Source: an uncultured SAR86 cluster bacterium
GTDB taxonomy: Bacteria > Pseudomonadota > Gammaproteobacteria > Magnimaribacterales > D2472
NCBI GenBank assembly: GCA_902594515.1
Contig: CACJML010000003.1
Span: 1-64,000, forward strand
Reading direction: 5' to 3'
DNA: 64,000 bases
In this document: piece after piece, positions 1 through 10,218 of the stretch
How the letters are laid out: the number at the start of each line of letters is the position of its first letter
How positions within the stretch are numbered: the stretch's first letter is position 1
Made by a program: the position numbers and the translations under genes
The notes under the pieces: generated by a model
Seen by the model: only the letters and a program-made list of their open reading frames with translations
Database searches by the model: none
What the model was told of the DNA's origin: nothing

Positions 1-3000
1 TTATTCCACAAGAATGATATAGATTTTTATTATAGTTCGATAAGTAAATTTCTTAATTCCCAAGACTTAGAAATTGCTGTCACAAGAAGTGTTCCAGTTA
101 ATAGTGAAGTCCTAGGAAGAATTGCAAGACAAAACTTACCTAATATTTCACAGATTTTTATAACTTCAAAAAATATAAACCTTAACAAAGAAAGGTTTGA
201 GGCATGCTTACTTCAGGCAAGGAAGTTCATCGAAGAGAAGTTCGATAATGATGAAGAGTTTTATGTTTGCAGCATGTCAACTCAGACGATTGTTTACAAA
301 GGTTTAATGCTTCCAAGTGCAATCGATGAATTTTATTTGGATTTGAAGGATAAAAAATTTGAAGCAAAGATATGCTTATTCCATCAACGATTTTCAACTA
401 ATACATTACCTAGATGGCATTTAGCTCAACCATTCAGATTGCTAGCTCACAATGGCGAAATCAATGCGATTAGAGGAAACAGAAACTGGGCTAAGGCAAG
501 AAAGTCTAAGTTTTCAACGGCATTGATACCCGAAATAACAACATTCAAAAATCTTGTTAATGAAAAAGGATCTGATTCATCTGCTCTCGATAATATGATC
601 GAAATATTAGTTAAAGGAGGCATCAATACTTTTCGTGCATTGAGAATGGTGCTACCGCCTGCCTGGCAAAATATCCATTTGATGGATCCAGAAATTAAAT
701 CTTTTCATGAGTATAACTCCATGCACATGGAGGCATGGGATGGCCCTGCTGGCATTGTGATGAGTGACGGAAGATGGGCAATATGCTTACTTGATAGAAA
801 TGGTTTGAGACCCGCAAGGTATCAAATTGACAACGAAGGATATGTCACAATAGCTTCAGAGATAGGTGTATTCCCCCAAGATGAATCAAACTTTATCATT
901 AAGGGAAGAATTGGGGCAGGGGGAATATTCGCCATTGATACTGAGACGGGTGAATTAATTGATCAATCAATAATTGATAACAAGCTCAAAGAAGCCAAAC
1001 CTTACAGATCCTGGTTACGATCTAAAGCAAAGTATCTTGAGTCTTCGCTTTACAACTATGCTGGAAGTGGAATAAAGCTGATTTCTTCTATAGATCTAAA
1101 CAAGGCATCAAAGTATTTCATGCTTTATACCGAAGAAAGACAAAGTGTTATCAAGCCCTTAGCCATGGATTCCAGTGAGGGAACAGGTTCGATGGGTGAT
1201 GATACGGCGTTAGCGGTTGTAAGCTCAATGCCGAGACAGATTTATGATTTTTTTAGGCAACAATTCGCGCAGGTAACAAACCCGCCTATTGATTCTCTTA
1301 GGGAGTCAGCAGTAATGTCCTTGGAAACTTGTTTTGGTCCAGAGCTTAATATTTTTGAGGAAACTCCTGAGCATGCAAATAGAATAGTTACAAGTTCACC
1401 TGTTCTGTCTCATAAAAAATTAAATACTCTTTTAAAAAGTAAGCGATTTAAATCTCAAGAATTTAAACTAGTTTTTTCAAAGAGTGAGGCACTTGAAAGC
1501 GCACTTACTAAGCTAGGCAATAAGATTAAAAGTGCTGTTAAAAAAGGAAATGTCCTTATTCATTTAATTGAAGAGATGCCTGGAGATAATATGCTTAGCA
1601 TCAATGCTTTGATTGCAACCGGCTATATTCATCAAGAACTAATTAATGAAGGGCTTAGAACTGATGCAAATATTATTGTTAGTACAGCTTCTGCTAGAGA
1701 TACTCACTCTATAGCTTGTTTGATAAGTTATGGGGCGACAGCTGTTTATCCATGGTTGGCATTCCAATCTATTTTAGATCTAACCAATAAAGGAGAGTTA
1801 AAAGGGAGCCCAACAGAAAATTGTGCTAAGTACAGAAAGGGAATAAATAAAGGACTGCTTAAAATCATCTCAAAAATTGGTATCTCAACCATATCAAGTT
1901 ATAGGGGTTCGCAGCTTCATGAAATAGTTGGCCTAGATGATGAGGTTGTAGATAAATGTTTCACCGGAACAGTTAGCAGGATTGGCGGCAAAAACTTTGG
2001 ATCAATAAAACTACAAGAGATGGATTTATTATCGTATGCAAACTCAAATTTAACTGATATTAATCCAGGCGGACTATTAAAATTTGTTCACGGTGGAGAG
2101 TATCACACCTATAACCCCTCAGTTGTTGAAGCACTCCAAAAAGCAGTCAAGTTATCCTCAAAAGAAGAATTCGATATTTACTCAGACCTTGTAAACAATC
2201 GACCAAAATCAATGCTTAGAGATTTTCTTGAGGTTAAATCAAGTAACAAACCCATCCCTCTTAAAAAGGTTGAGGATGAAACTAATATTTTAAAAAGATT
2301 TGATTCAGCTGGCATGAGTCTGGGTGCACTTTCACCTGAGGCGCATGAGACATTGGCTGAAGCAATGAATGAATTGGGTGCTCGCTCAAATTCTGGAGAA
2401 GGCGGTGAAGCTCTTGAGCGCTATGGAACTAATAAGATGTCAAAGATAAAACAAGTTGCATCAGGTAGGTTTGGTGTCACACCAGCATATTTAGTAAATG
2501 CTGAGGTCTTGCAGATTAAAATTGCACAAGGTGCTAAGCCGGGCGAAGGCGGTCAACTGCCTGGTGGTAAGGTTAATAGTCTTATTGCGAAACTAAGATA
2601 CTCTACTCCAGGGATTACATTAATCTCACCACCTCCTCACCATGATATTTACTCAATTGAGGATTTAGCTCAGTTAATTTTTGATTTAAAACAAGTGAAT
2701 CCAAAAGCACTGGTATCTGTAAAACTAGTTTCTGAACCAGGCGTGGGTACGATAGCGGTTGGTGTTGCTAAAGCCTATGCGGATCTCATCACAATTTCTG
2801 GTCATGATGGTGGCACTGGAGCAAGCCCTTTGTCTTCGATTAGACATGCAGGATCTCCATGGGAACTTGGTCTAGCTGAAACTCATCAAGCACTTAGAAA
2901 TGCAGGGCTCAGAGGCCAGGTCCGGATTCAAGCAGATGGTGGATTGAAAACGGGACTAGATGTCGTTAAGGCTGCAATCTTAGGTGCTGAGTCTTTTGGT

Positions 3001-4164
3001 TTTGGTACAGGCCCAATGATCTCAATGGGCTGCAAGTATTTAAGAATATGCCATTTAAATAATTGCGCGACCGGAGTTGCCACTCAAAGAAAGGACATTA
3101 TTAGCAATCATTTTGTTGGTGAAAAAGAGAGAGTAAAAAATTATTTTAGATTTATTGCGCAAGACGTTAGAGATATTTTGGCAGAAATTGGACACGAATC
3201 ACTTGAGAGTATTGTTGGAAAGACATCATTGTTAAAAGAAATTTCTGAGGCAAAAGACTTTGGCCTCTCATTAAACCCACTTCTTTACGAGGATAAAAAT
3301 TTAGATGAACCACATACCTGCATTGCTGATCTAAACGATCCATGGGATAAAGCTAATCTAAGTCGGAAAGCCTTAAATGATCTTAAAAAAACAATTAAAT
3401 CCCAGCAAAAAAATGAAGTAAGCTATCAAATCTCAAACAGAGATAGATCTTTCGGCGCAAAAATCTCAGGATTTATTGCCATGAAATATGGTGAAAAGGG
3501 ATGCTCAAAAACTCAGACCATCAACCTTAAAGGAAATGCAGGCCAAAGCCTTGGTGCATGGAATGCCAATGGATTGAATATTTCTCTTGAGGGCGACGCA
3601 AATGATTATGTGGGTAAGGGTATGAATGGCGGTAGAATTATAATTCATAACTCTGCAGATTATGCACAAAAGAAAGACCCATCAATATTAATTGGTAATA
3701 CTGCACTATACGGAGCAACAGGCGGTGAGTTATACGTTGCGGGTAAGGCGGGAGAAAGATTTGCTGTAAGAAATTCAGGTGCAAGCGCAGTCATAGAGGG
3801 TGCTGGCGATCATTGCTGTGAATACATGACTGGTGGGAATATTGTAGTTCTTGGGGATGTTGGAAATAATTTTGGAGCAGGAATGACAGGCGGCTTTGCT
3901 TATGTTTTGGATATGCAACAAACTTTCTTTGACAAGTGCAACCGATCACTAATTAACCTTGAGAGGATTGTCGAAGAAGAAATGGAACCTCATAGGCAAT
4001 TTCTTAAAACTCAAATCAAAAAACATATCAAATACACAAATAGCTATAGATCAAAAGAGATCTTAGAGGACTTTGATAAATTTGAATCTAGATTTTGGCT
4101 AATTTCACCAAAGGCGATTAGTGTAAAAGACTTGCTAAAAGCTACTACAGCTTCAGCTGCCTAA
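1..4164 (+). CDS. gltB: Glutamate synthase large subunit, 5' end outside window
   Basis: Large subunit of NADPH-dependent glutamate synthase, which makes two glutamates from glutamine and 2-oxoglutarate. The frame is open from base 1, so the first in-window ATG (274) is not the start; roughly the first 100 residues, including the N-terminal Cys nucleophile of the glutaminase domain, lie upstream. Seen in order: rest of the class-II amidotransferase domain (LFHQRFSTNT, LAHNGEINAIRGN), central domain, FMN-binding barrel (GHDGGTGASP), the 3Fe-4S cysteines in GCKYLRICHLNNC, and the C-terminal GXGXG beta-helix (GNAGQSLGAW). It ends convergently with aroB with overlapping stop codons. The usual downstream gltD is absent here. 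Confidence 0.97.
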   Translation, partial: LFHKNDIDFYYSSISKFLNSQDLEIAVTRSVPVNSEVLGRIARQNLPNISQIFITSKNINLNKERFEACLLQARKFIEEKFDNDEEFYVCSMSTQTIVYKGLMLPSAIDEFYLDLKDKKFEAKICLFHQRFSTNTLPRWHLAQPFRLLAHNGEINAIRGNRNWAKARKSKFSTALIPEITTFKNLVNEKGSDSSALDNMIEILVKGGINTFRALRMVLPPAWQNIHLMDPEIKSFHEYNSMHMEAWDGPAGIVMSDGRWAICLLDRNGLRPARYQIDNEGYVTIASEIGVFPQDESNFIIKGRIGAGGIFAIDTETGELIDQSIIDNKLKEAKPYRSWLRSKAKYLESSLYNYAGSGIKLISSIDLNKASKYFMLYTEERQSVIKPLAMDSSEGTGSMGDDTALAVVSSMPRQIYDFFRQQFAQVTNPPIDSLRESAVMSLETCFGPELNIFEETPEHANRIVTSSPVLSHKKLNTLLKSKRFKSQEFKLVFSKSEALESALTKLGNKIKSAVKKGNVLIHLIEEMPGDNMLSINALIATGYIHQELINEGLRTDANIIVSTASARDTHSIACLISYGATAVYPWLAFQSILDLTNKGELKGSPTENCAKYRKGINKGLLKIISKIGISTISSYRGSQLHEIVGLDDEVVDKCFTGTVSRIGGKNFGSIKLQEMDLLSYANSNLTDINPGGLLKFVHGGEYHTYNPSVVEALQKAVKLSSKEEFDIYSDLVNNRPKSMLRDFLEVKSSNKPIPLKKVEDETNILKRFDSAGMSLGALSPEAHETLAEAMNELGARSNSGEGGEALERYGTNKMSKIKQVASGRFGVTPAYLVNAEVLQIKIAQGAKPGEGGQLPGGKVNSLIAKLRYSTPGITLISPPPHHDIYSIEDLAQLIFDLKQVNPKALVSVKLVSEPGVGTIAVGVAKAYADLITISGHDGGTGASPLSSIRHAGSPWELGLAETHQALRNAGLRGQVRIQADGGLKTGLDVVKAAILGAESFGFGTGPMISMGCKYLRICHLNNCATGVATQRKDIISNHFVGEKERVKNYFRFIAQDVRDILAEIGHESLESIVGKTSLLKEISEAKDFGLSLNPLLYEDKNLDEPHTCIADLNDPWDKANLSRKALNDLKKTIKSQQKNEVSYQISNRDRSFGAKISGFIAMKYGEKGCSKTQTINLKGNAGQSLGAWNANGLNISLEGDANDYVGKGMNGGRIIIHNSADYAQKKDPSILIGNTALYGATGGELYVAGKAGERFAVRNSGASAVIEGAGDHCCEYMTGGNIVVLGDVGNNFGAGMTGGFAYVLDMQQTFFDKCNRSLINLERIVEEEMEPHRQFLKTQIKKHIKYTNSYRSKEILEDFDKFESRFWLISPKAISVKDLLKATTASAA

Positions 4165-5234
4165 TTAAAAATATTTCTTAAAACTTTCGAACTTACATTA
4201 TCTTCGATTTTTGCTTTAGAGATGCCATCTAGCAGCACAAACCTTATCTTGCCTTTGAGTATTTTTTTATCTCTTTTTAAGTAGGGCATTAAATCATTCA
4301 ATTTTAAATTTGGTAAATTACTTTTGATTTTAAGCTTATCGAATAATTCTAGAACTGCTTCAAATTCTTTCGTTGTAATTAATTTCAGTTCCAAGGAGAT
4401 TTTCAAAGCACATCTCATACCAATAGCAACTGCTTCTCCATGTAAATATTTTTTGTATTTGTACTTTGCTTCGAGCGCATGCCCAAAAGTATGACCAAAA
4501 TTTAAAATTGCTCTCAAGCCTTCCTCTCTTTCATCTTGTTGAACTATTTTAGCTTTAGATTTTATCGATTCTGAAATAATAAAGCTTAGAGCCTTGGTAT
4601 CTTTTTCTAAAATAGACTCATAGTTTTTTTTCAGATAATTAAATAACTTCCTGTTATCAATAAGCCCATACTTTATAACTTCAGCTAATCCAGCTTTATA
4701 TTCTCGTTCTGCTAATGAATTTAGATGAGAGGGGTCAATAATTACCAAAGAAGGATTATAAAAAGCCCCAAAAAGGTTTTTTCCGTTTTTTGAATTGATG
4801 GCTGTTTTTCCACCCACGGATGAATCAACTTGAGCTAAAAGTGTTGTTGGAATTTGAATGAAATCTATGCCTCTGAGATATGTGCTTGCCACAAAACCGC
4901 TTATGTCCCCAACAACACCACCTCCAAGAGCAATGATGAGATCATCACGCGCAAAATTTTTCTCTGCCAAATGTTCTAATATATACTGATAGTTATTAAA
5001 TGATTTTGATTGCTCTCCATTGGAGATAGTTAAAACCTTGGATCTTGCACCACATAACCTGATAGTCTTTTTTAATTCATTAATGTATTTTTCTGGAATG
5101 CCAGAATCGGAAATGATTAAGATATTGTTTCTATTGACAATGTAAGGTTTTAGGTTTGATTTATTTACACCTTTATCTTGGATAATCACTGAATAGGATT
5201 TGAACCTACTCTTTATAGATAAATTAATTTTCAT
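4161..5234 (-). CDS. aroB: 3-dehydroquinate synthase
   Basis: Second shikimate-pathway enzyme, converting DAHP to 3-dehydroquinate with NAD and a divalent metal. At 357 residues it has normal length. Diagnostic motifs are visible: ALGGGVVGD (NAD-binding glycine loop), STYLRGI and IPTTLLAQVDSSVGGKTAIN (active-site region), and the metal-binding ILNFGHTFGHALE. The start overlaps the end of aroK by 11 nt, so the two are probably translationally coupled. With aroG at 43.4-44.5 kb, the window holds the first two pathway steps plus shikimate kinase. Confidence 0.97.
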   Translation of the reverse strand: MKINLSIKSRFKSYSVIIQDKGVNKSNLKPYIVNRNNILIISDSGIPEKYINELKKTIRLCGARSKVLTISNGEQSKSFNNYQYILEHLAEKNFARDDLIIALGGGVVGDISGFVASTYLRGIDFIQIPTTLLAQVDSSVGGKTAINSKNGKNLFGAFYNPSLVIIDPSHLNSLAEREYKAGLAEVIKYGLIDNRKLFNYLKKNYESILEKDTKALSFIISESIKSKAKIVQQDEREEGLRAILNFGHTFGHALEAKYKYKKYLHGEAVAIGMRCALKISLELKLITTKEFEAVLELFDKLKIKSNLPNLKLNDLMPYLKRDKKILKGKIRFVLLDGISKAKIEDNVSSKVLRNIFN

Positions 5235-5733
5235 TCTTACTTTTTAGTGAGCTTAGTATTTGTTGGGTTACTTCATTCTTATTAAGATTAGAAGTATCAA
5301 TAACAATATCTGCTAAATCAAGAAAGAAGGGTTCTCTTGCCGCATTTGTCTTTTTGATTGATCCATCAGAGTTTTTGTTAACCAAGGGTCGATCATCTGA
5401 ATTAGACAGTCTTTTAAGTTGCTCCTCAAAATCGATTTTAAGATATATGCAAGTTCCATTTTTCATAATCACCCGATTTTCTTTCATAAGAACGATTCCG
5501 CCTCCTGTTGAAATTATAGATTTTGGTTTTATCGACAATTCCTCAAGCATTTGTGACTCAATAATCCTAAACCCACTCTCACCTTGCTTATTAAAAATTG
5601 ATGATATCGACATGCCTATTTTTTTCTTTATTTCCTCATCGGTATCAAAGAATTGATATTTAAGTCGGCTTGAAAGGATTTTACCTATTGTTGTTTTGCC
5701 AGATCCCATCGGGCCTATAAGATAAATCATCAT
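5224..5733 (-). CDS. aroK: Shikimate kinase
   Basis: Phosphorylates shikimate with ATP. At 169 residues it is a normal length. The P-loop GPMGSGKTTIG lies right at the N terminus, followed by the DTDEEI shikimate/Mg2+ site and the STGGGIV substrate loop; the lid carries DDRPLV. Two consecutive ATGs (5733 and 5730) could start it and neither has a clear ribosome-binding site. First gene of aroK-aroB, divergent from mrcA. In many gammaproteobacteria pilMNOPQ sits between mrcA and aroK; here only 75 bp remain. Confidence 0.96.
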   Translation of the reverse strand: MMIYLIGPMGSGKTTIGKILSSRLKYQFFDTDEEIKKKIGMSISSIFNKQGESGFRIIESQMLEELSIKPKSIISTGGGIVLMKENRVIMKNGTCIYLKIDFEEQLKRLSNSDDRPLVNKNSDGSIKKTNAAREPFFLDLADIVIDTSNLNKNEVTQQILSSLKSKNEN

Positions 5734-5808
5734 ACATACATAAATTTTGAGTGCATTCTATCATTTAAGTTATTTTTTTCTTATATTAACCAATAGACTA
5801 AGTTAGTA

Positions 5809-8223
5809 ATGCTTAATTTTATTTACAGGTTTTCCCATTTAATTCTTAACCTTTTAATAGCGGCTACTCTATTAGCAATTACCGTAATTCTTGCAGGATA
5901 TTTTTACTTTAAGCCTTCATTGCCTTCTATTGATTTGGTTGATGAAAATGTACTTCAGGTTCCCATGAAAATATTTTCTGCTGATGAAAAATTAATCGGT
6001 GAGTTTGGTGAGCAAAAAAGGAGGACTCTTTCATTTGAAGAGATACCTGAAAATGTTAAATATGCTTTTTTAGCTGCGGAGGATGACCAGTTCTTTTCTC
6101 ATACGGGATTCAGGCTGCTTTCATTCACAAGGGCTTTATTACAGATTGTTCGATATCGTGAGATTGTGAGTGGTGGAGGCACCATTACAATGCAGGTTGT
6201 TAGAGGTTATTTGTTAAGCAGGGATCAAAATGCAATTCGAAAACTTAAAGAAATCTATTTAGCTTTTGAGCTTGAAAGTAAGGCTACCAAGGAAGAAATA
6301 TTTTCTCTTTACGTAAATAGAATTTTTTTAGGAAATAGAGCATATGGTATTGAGTCAGCTGCTGAGGTATATTTTGGGAAGTCAGTTGAAGAACTCAGCC
6401 TTGATGAAGCTGCGTTGATTGCTGCTTCAGCACAACTCCCATCACGCATCAATCCTATTCGAAATCCTGAGAGATCAAAGATACGACGCAATTGGATTCT
6501 TCAGAGAATGCATAAGCTTGGATATATAGGTAAGGGACAATATTTATTTAATGCTCGAAAGCCAATCAATCTTTTCAATGAAACTAATAGCTTTGAATCA
6601 AATGCAGAATATTTTGCGGAGCTCGTCAGACAGACGATGATTGAAAGGTATGGCCTTGATGCATACAGCCTGGGATGGAATATATACACAACATTAGATA
6701 CAGAAATGCAAAATTATGCGGAAGACGCCATATTTAAGAATATTGAGGTTTACTCAGAGCGTTATGGCTGGATTGAAAAAAATAATTTTGCTGAAGAATT
6801 AGGAGATCAATTCTTTGATCAAATAATTCTTAATGGACCATCAATAATTTTTGATTCTGTCAATGAAGCTGATGATTCTGAATCAATCTTTAATAAGCTA
6901 GGTGAGATTTTTGATGGCCATAAAATTCCTGATCGATATTTACGAGGATTGATTGTTGATGTTCAAAAAAATCAAGTAACTGTTTTAACAGAGAATTATG
7001 ATAAAAAAATATTAATTTGGGATGATAAATATGGTTGGGCTAGAAAGCGATCAAATAATAAAAAAGGTCCAAAGCCAGATAATTTTTTTGATCTTGTAAG
7101 AAAAGGTGATCTAGTTTCATTATCAAACAGTGAATCCAATCAGCGAATTATTCAAATTCCTCCAGCTGAAGCGGCATTTGTTTCCATGAATCCTAAAAAT
7201 GGCCATATAAAAACCTATATAGGCGGCACAAACTTTTTGAAAACTAAGTTTGATCGAGTTAGACAATCTTTCCCACAAACCGGATCAAGCTTCAAACCCT
7301 TCATCTATGCGAGTGCTATTTCTAGGGGTTATGACGCATCATCTCTGATAAATGATGCACCGATCATATTTGAAGATGAGAACTTAGAGGATTATTGGAG
7401 GCCAGAAAATTACACAAAAAAATTCTATGGCTTAACAAGATTAAGAGAGGCGCTAGTCCAGTCTATCAATATTGTCTCAATCAAACTTCTCAGAAATATA
7501 GGTATTGAGAATGTTAGAGATGATCTTCAAGCATTTGGCTTTGAAAAAAAAAGATTGCCAAGTGATCTATCTTTGGCTTTAGGTTCGTCCAGTTTCTCAC
7601 CAATTGAAATGACCAGAGCATTTTCAATTTTAGTTAATGAGGGAGAGATTCAAGAGCCCATATTCATAACTAGGGTGGAAGATAGGAATGGTAACGTCAT
7701 CTATGAGCATCAAGCTTTTAATGATGATGAGACAGAGAATAATATTAATTTTCCGTGGATTAATAATGAAAGAAACATAAAGCCGATTCGATTGATAAAT
7801 AACGTTGTTTCTGTAGAGGGTTTTGATCCAAGGTCGACTTATGTAGTAAAAGATATTCTAAGAGAAGCAATGCAAAGAGGCTCAAACCGAAGAAGGACAG
7901 AGCCAATATCAAGAAAAGATTTTGGAGGAAAAACCGGAACAACAAATGATTCAATTAGTACATGGTTTTCAGGATTTCATGAAGATTTAGTTACAACCGT
8001 CTGGATTGGCAATGATGATTTTTCATCGCTTGGAGAGGATGAATTTGGATCTACAATTGCATTACCAATTTGGGTCAGTTTTATGGAGAATGTGATACCT
8101 CAACTTCCAGAATATAAGGCAAGCATTCCTCAAGGAATCTCATTTGTGAGGGTCAATAAAGAAACAGGTGAAAGATCAGATGACCTTGATGATGATGCCT
8201 ATTTTGAATTATTGTTAGATTAG
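5809..8223 (+). CDS. mrcA: Penicillin-binding protein 1A
   Basis: Bifunctional class-A PBP: glycan-strand polymerase and peptide cross-linking transpeptidase, anchored in the inner membrane and acting in the periplasm. Residues 10-32 form the membrane anchor. The GT51 domain has AAEDDQFFSH (catalytic Glu near residue 91) and GGGTITMQV. After an OB-like insert typical of gammaproteobacterial PBP1A comes the transpeptidase, with TGSSFKPF (active Ser about 493), SIN as the SxN motif and KTGTT. The length of 804 residues is normal. It ends 1 bp before the convergent slmA stop. Confidence 0.96.
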   Translation: MLNFIYRFSHLILNLLIAATLLAITVILAGYFYFKPSLPSIDLVDENVLQVPMKIFSADEKLIGEFGEQKRRTLSFEEIPENVKYAFLAAEDDQFFSHTGFRLLSFTRALLQIVRYREIVSGGGTITMQVVRGYLLSRDQNAIRKLKEIYLAFELESKATKEEIFSLYVNRIFLGNRAYGIESAAEVYFGKSVEELSLDEAALIAASAQLPSRINPIRNPERSKIRRNWILQRMHKLGYIGKGQYLFNARKPINLFNETNSFESNAEYFAELVRQTMIERYGLDAYSLGWNIYTTLDTEMQNYAEDAIFKNIEVYSERYGWIEKNNFAEELGDQFFDQIILNGPSIIFDSVNEADDSESIFNKLGEIFDGHKIPDRYLRGLIVDVQKNQVTVLTENYDKKILIWDDKYGWARKRSNNKKGPKPDNFFDLVRKGDLVSLSNSESNQRIIQIPPAEAAFVSMNPKNGHIKTYIGGTNFLKTKFDRVRQSFPQTGSSFKPFIYASAISRGYDASSLINDAPIIFEDENLEDYWRPENYTKKFYGLTRLREALVQSINIVSIKLLRNIGIENVRDDLQAFGFEKKRLPSDLSLALGSSSFSPIEMTRAFSILVNEGEIQEPIFITRVEDRNGNVIYEHQAFNDDETENNINFPWINNERNIKPIRLINNVVSVEGFDPRSTYVVKDILREAMQRGSNRRRTEPISRKDFGGKTGTTNDSISTWFSGFHEDLVTTVWIGNDDFSSLGEDEFGSTIALPIWVSFMENVIPQLPEYKASIPQGISFVRVNKETGERSDDLDDDAYFELLLD

Positions 8224-8224
8224 T

Positions 8225-8788
8225 CTACTTCAGAATAGATCTTTCAAGTATTTGCCAGTAATTATCTAAGTAGCTGCTTGGATTTTCTTTAAATTCATTG
8301 CGAATAAATCTTGCTACTATTCCTTCAAGGCCAGTGATTACTATTTGAGCACATAGGCCCACTGGAGCAATGAGTTTTTTTTCATCAGCAAGTATTTGTT
8401 TTACAGATAATTCAAGGCTGTTAAAGAATTGATTAACAGCATCAATTACATTTTTTTCAGCTGGCCCCAATGCTTCTCTTGAAAGAATTCTCGCAAAACC
8501 TTTATTTTTTTCAACGAACATCACCAAGAAGAAGAAAAGAATTTTGATTTGCTCTATCGAATTCTTATCTGTTTTTTTTAATTCAGATATTTTCTCTCGA
8601 ATTGAAACATCACAAAAATTAAATAATTCTAGATAGATTGTTCGCTTACTTGGAAAATGACGATAGAGTGCAGCCTCAGTAATTTTTGATTCTTTTGCTA
8701 AAAGTGCTGTGGTTATTTTGGAAGGATTTCTTTTTTCTAACAGTTGCGCTAAAGCCTGTAAAATTATTTGTTTCCTTTCATTCTTCAT
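8225..8788 (-). CDS. slmA: Nucleoid-occlusion factor SlmA (TetR family)
   Basis: TetR-type DNA-binding protein which, in its family, binds chromosomal sites and blocks FtsZ assembly over the nucleoid. At 187 residues it is close to E. coli SlmA. The N-terminal helix-turn-helix reads TEAALYRHFPSKRTIY, and the C-terminal region carries the family-like ILSREALGP and GLEGIVARFIRNEFK. Its start overlaps the algC stop by 4 nt. In other gammaproteobacteria argB lies between algC and slmA; it is missing here. A different TetR regulator is possible, but sequence and neighbourhood favour SlmA. Confidence 0.88.
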   Translation of the reverse strand: MKNERKQIILQALAQLLEKRNPSKITTALLAKESKITEAALYRHFPSKRTIYLELFNFCDVSIREKISELKKTDKNSIEQIKILFFFLVMFVEKNKGFARILSREALGPAEKNVIDAVNQFFNSLELSVKQILADEKKLIAPVGLCAQIVITGLEGIVARFIRNEFKENPSSYLDNYWQILERSILK

Positions 8789-10161
8789 ATTTGATCAATT
8801 ATCTTATCAAGATTAGGATGTACTTTTTGAAATTCCTCATCAAATTTTTGGATTATTCGATGTAAACTTTTTTGACTTGTTCCCTCAAACCTAAGAACTA
8901 TCTTAGGTGTAGTATTTGAAGCCCGCAAAAGACCCCATCCATCTTCATACTCAACTCTTAAACCATCCAACATACTTACTGATGCGTTTTCAAATGATGC
9001 GTTCTTTTTAAACTGATTTACGATTTGAAATTTCATTTCTTCATCGACATCAAGATTAATTTCAGGCGTGGTAAAGCCATCTGGAAATTCACCAAGCAAT
9101 TGAGAAAGTTCAGATTCATTTTCAATCAATATCTTCATTAGTCTAAAGCCAGAGTAGTGAGCATCATCAAAGCCATACCAATCATCATTAAAGAAAATAT
9201 GACCACTCATTTCACCAGCAAGATGAGCATTAGTTTTTCTCAACATCTTTTTAATGTGGAAATGACCTGTAGGAGACATAATTGGCTCACCTCCATAGCT
9301 TAAGATCACATCTTTTAATCTATTGGTGCATTTAACATCAAAAATAATCTTTGCTTGTGGCGAGTTTTTAAGAATATCTTTTGCAAGCAACATCAAAAAT
9401 TTGTCTTGAGGAATAATTTTACCTTCATTATCAACAACACCAAGCCTGTCTCCATCTCCATCAAAAGCCAAGCCAATATTGGCTTTTTCACTTAAAACCT
9501 TATCTGATAGGTCTTTTAAGTTTTCAGGATTGCCTGGATCAGGGTGATGGTTCGGAAAGCTGCCATCAACCTCACTGTAGATTTCAACTACACTAAATCC
9601 GAGTGCTGTAAAAAGTTTTGGAGCTATGACGCCTGCAGCGCCATTGCCACAATCAATAACAACTTTAATTTTGTTTTTCTTTGATTGGATGTTTTTTGAT
9701 TTTACTTCATCAATATAATTATCAATAACATCTTTGTTTACAGAGGCAGTGCCTTTGCTAGTTGCATTATTTGGTGCGCCTATTAGCTCAAATATCTCTT
9801 TACCTGATACTGGCTCATCATTAATAATCATTTTAATGCCGTTATATTCTTTTGGGTTATGGCTTCCGGTAACCATAATTCCGCTTTTGGAGCTATGTTT
9901 TTTCGCAGCATAGTAAAGCAACGGACTTGTCACAACACCTATATTTTCAACATTTATTCCATTATTTATTAATGAACTTTCGAGAGCATTCATTAATGAT
10001 TTTCCAGATAAGCGACCGTCTCTACCAAGCACAATGCTATCAATACTCAATTGATTACATTTAGAAGCTATCGCATTACCTATTTCAAAATACACATCTT
10101 CATTGAGGTCAACTGGATAAATACCTCTGATGTCATATTCTCTGAAAATATTTTTGTTCAT
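8785..10161 (-). CDS. algC: Phosphomannomutase/phosphoglucomutase
   Basis: Alpha-D-phosphohexomutase interconverting the 1- and 6-phosphates of mannose and glucose, which supplies sugar nucleotides for surface polysaccharide. At 458 residues it is full length. The phosphoserine loop TGSHNPKEYNG, the metal-binding FDGDGDRLGV, the sugar-specificity loop GEMSGH and the phosphate-binding RFEGTS are all visible. A short, soluble AlgC-type protein without the N-terminal membrane extension seen in some relatives. It is divergent from ilvE across 57 bp and is the first gene of the algC-slmA pair. Phosphoglucosamine mutase is less likely given the GEMSGH loop. Confidence 0.9.
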   Translation of the reverse strand: MNKNIFREYDIRGIYPVDLNEDVYFEIGNAIASKCNQLSIDSIVLGRDGRLSGKSLMNALESSLINNGINVENIGVVTSPLLYYAAKKHSSKSGIMVTGSHNPKEYNGIKMIINDEPVSGKEIFELIGAPNNATSKGTASVNKDVIDNYIDEVKSKNIQSKKNKIKVVIDCGNGAAGVIAPKLFTALGFSVVEIYSEVDGSFPNHHPDPGNPENLKDLSDKVLSEKANIGLAFDGDGDRLGVVDNEGKIIPQDKFLMLLAKDILKNSPQAKIIFDVKCTNRLKDVILSYGGEPIMSPTGHFHIKKMLRKTNAHLAGEMSGHIFFNDDWYGFDDAHYSGFRLMKILIENESELSQLLGEFPDGFTTPEINLDVDEEMKFQIVNQFKKNASFENASVSMLDGLRVEYEDGWGLLRASNTTPKIVLRFEGTSQKSLHRIIQKFDEEFQKVHPNLDKIIDQI

Positions 10162-10218
10162 CTAAAAGTCTTTTAGAATTTCATATTTTAACCTTGTTTG
10201 TCATAATACAGCGCTTAA

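Noticed and set aside
274-276. ATG at 274 as the start of gltB
   Set aside because: The same frame is open to base 1 and the upstream codons encode recognisable GltB sequence, so the gene is cut by the window edge.
5354-5656. Open frame of about 100 codons on the plus strand opposite aroK
   Set aside because: It lies fully inside aroK on the other strand, has no Shine-Dalgarno and shows no family features.
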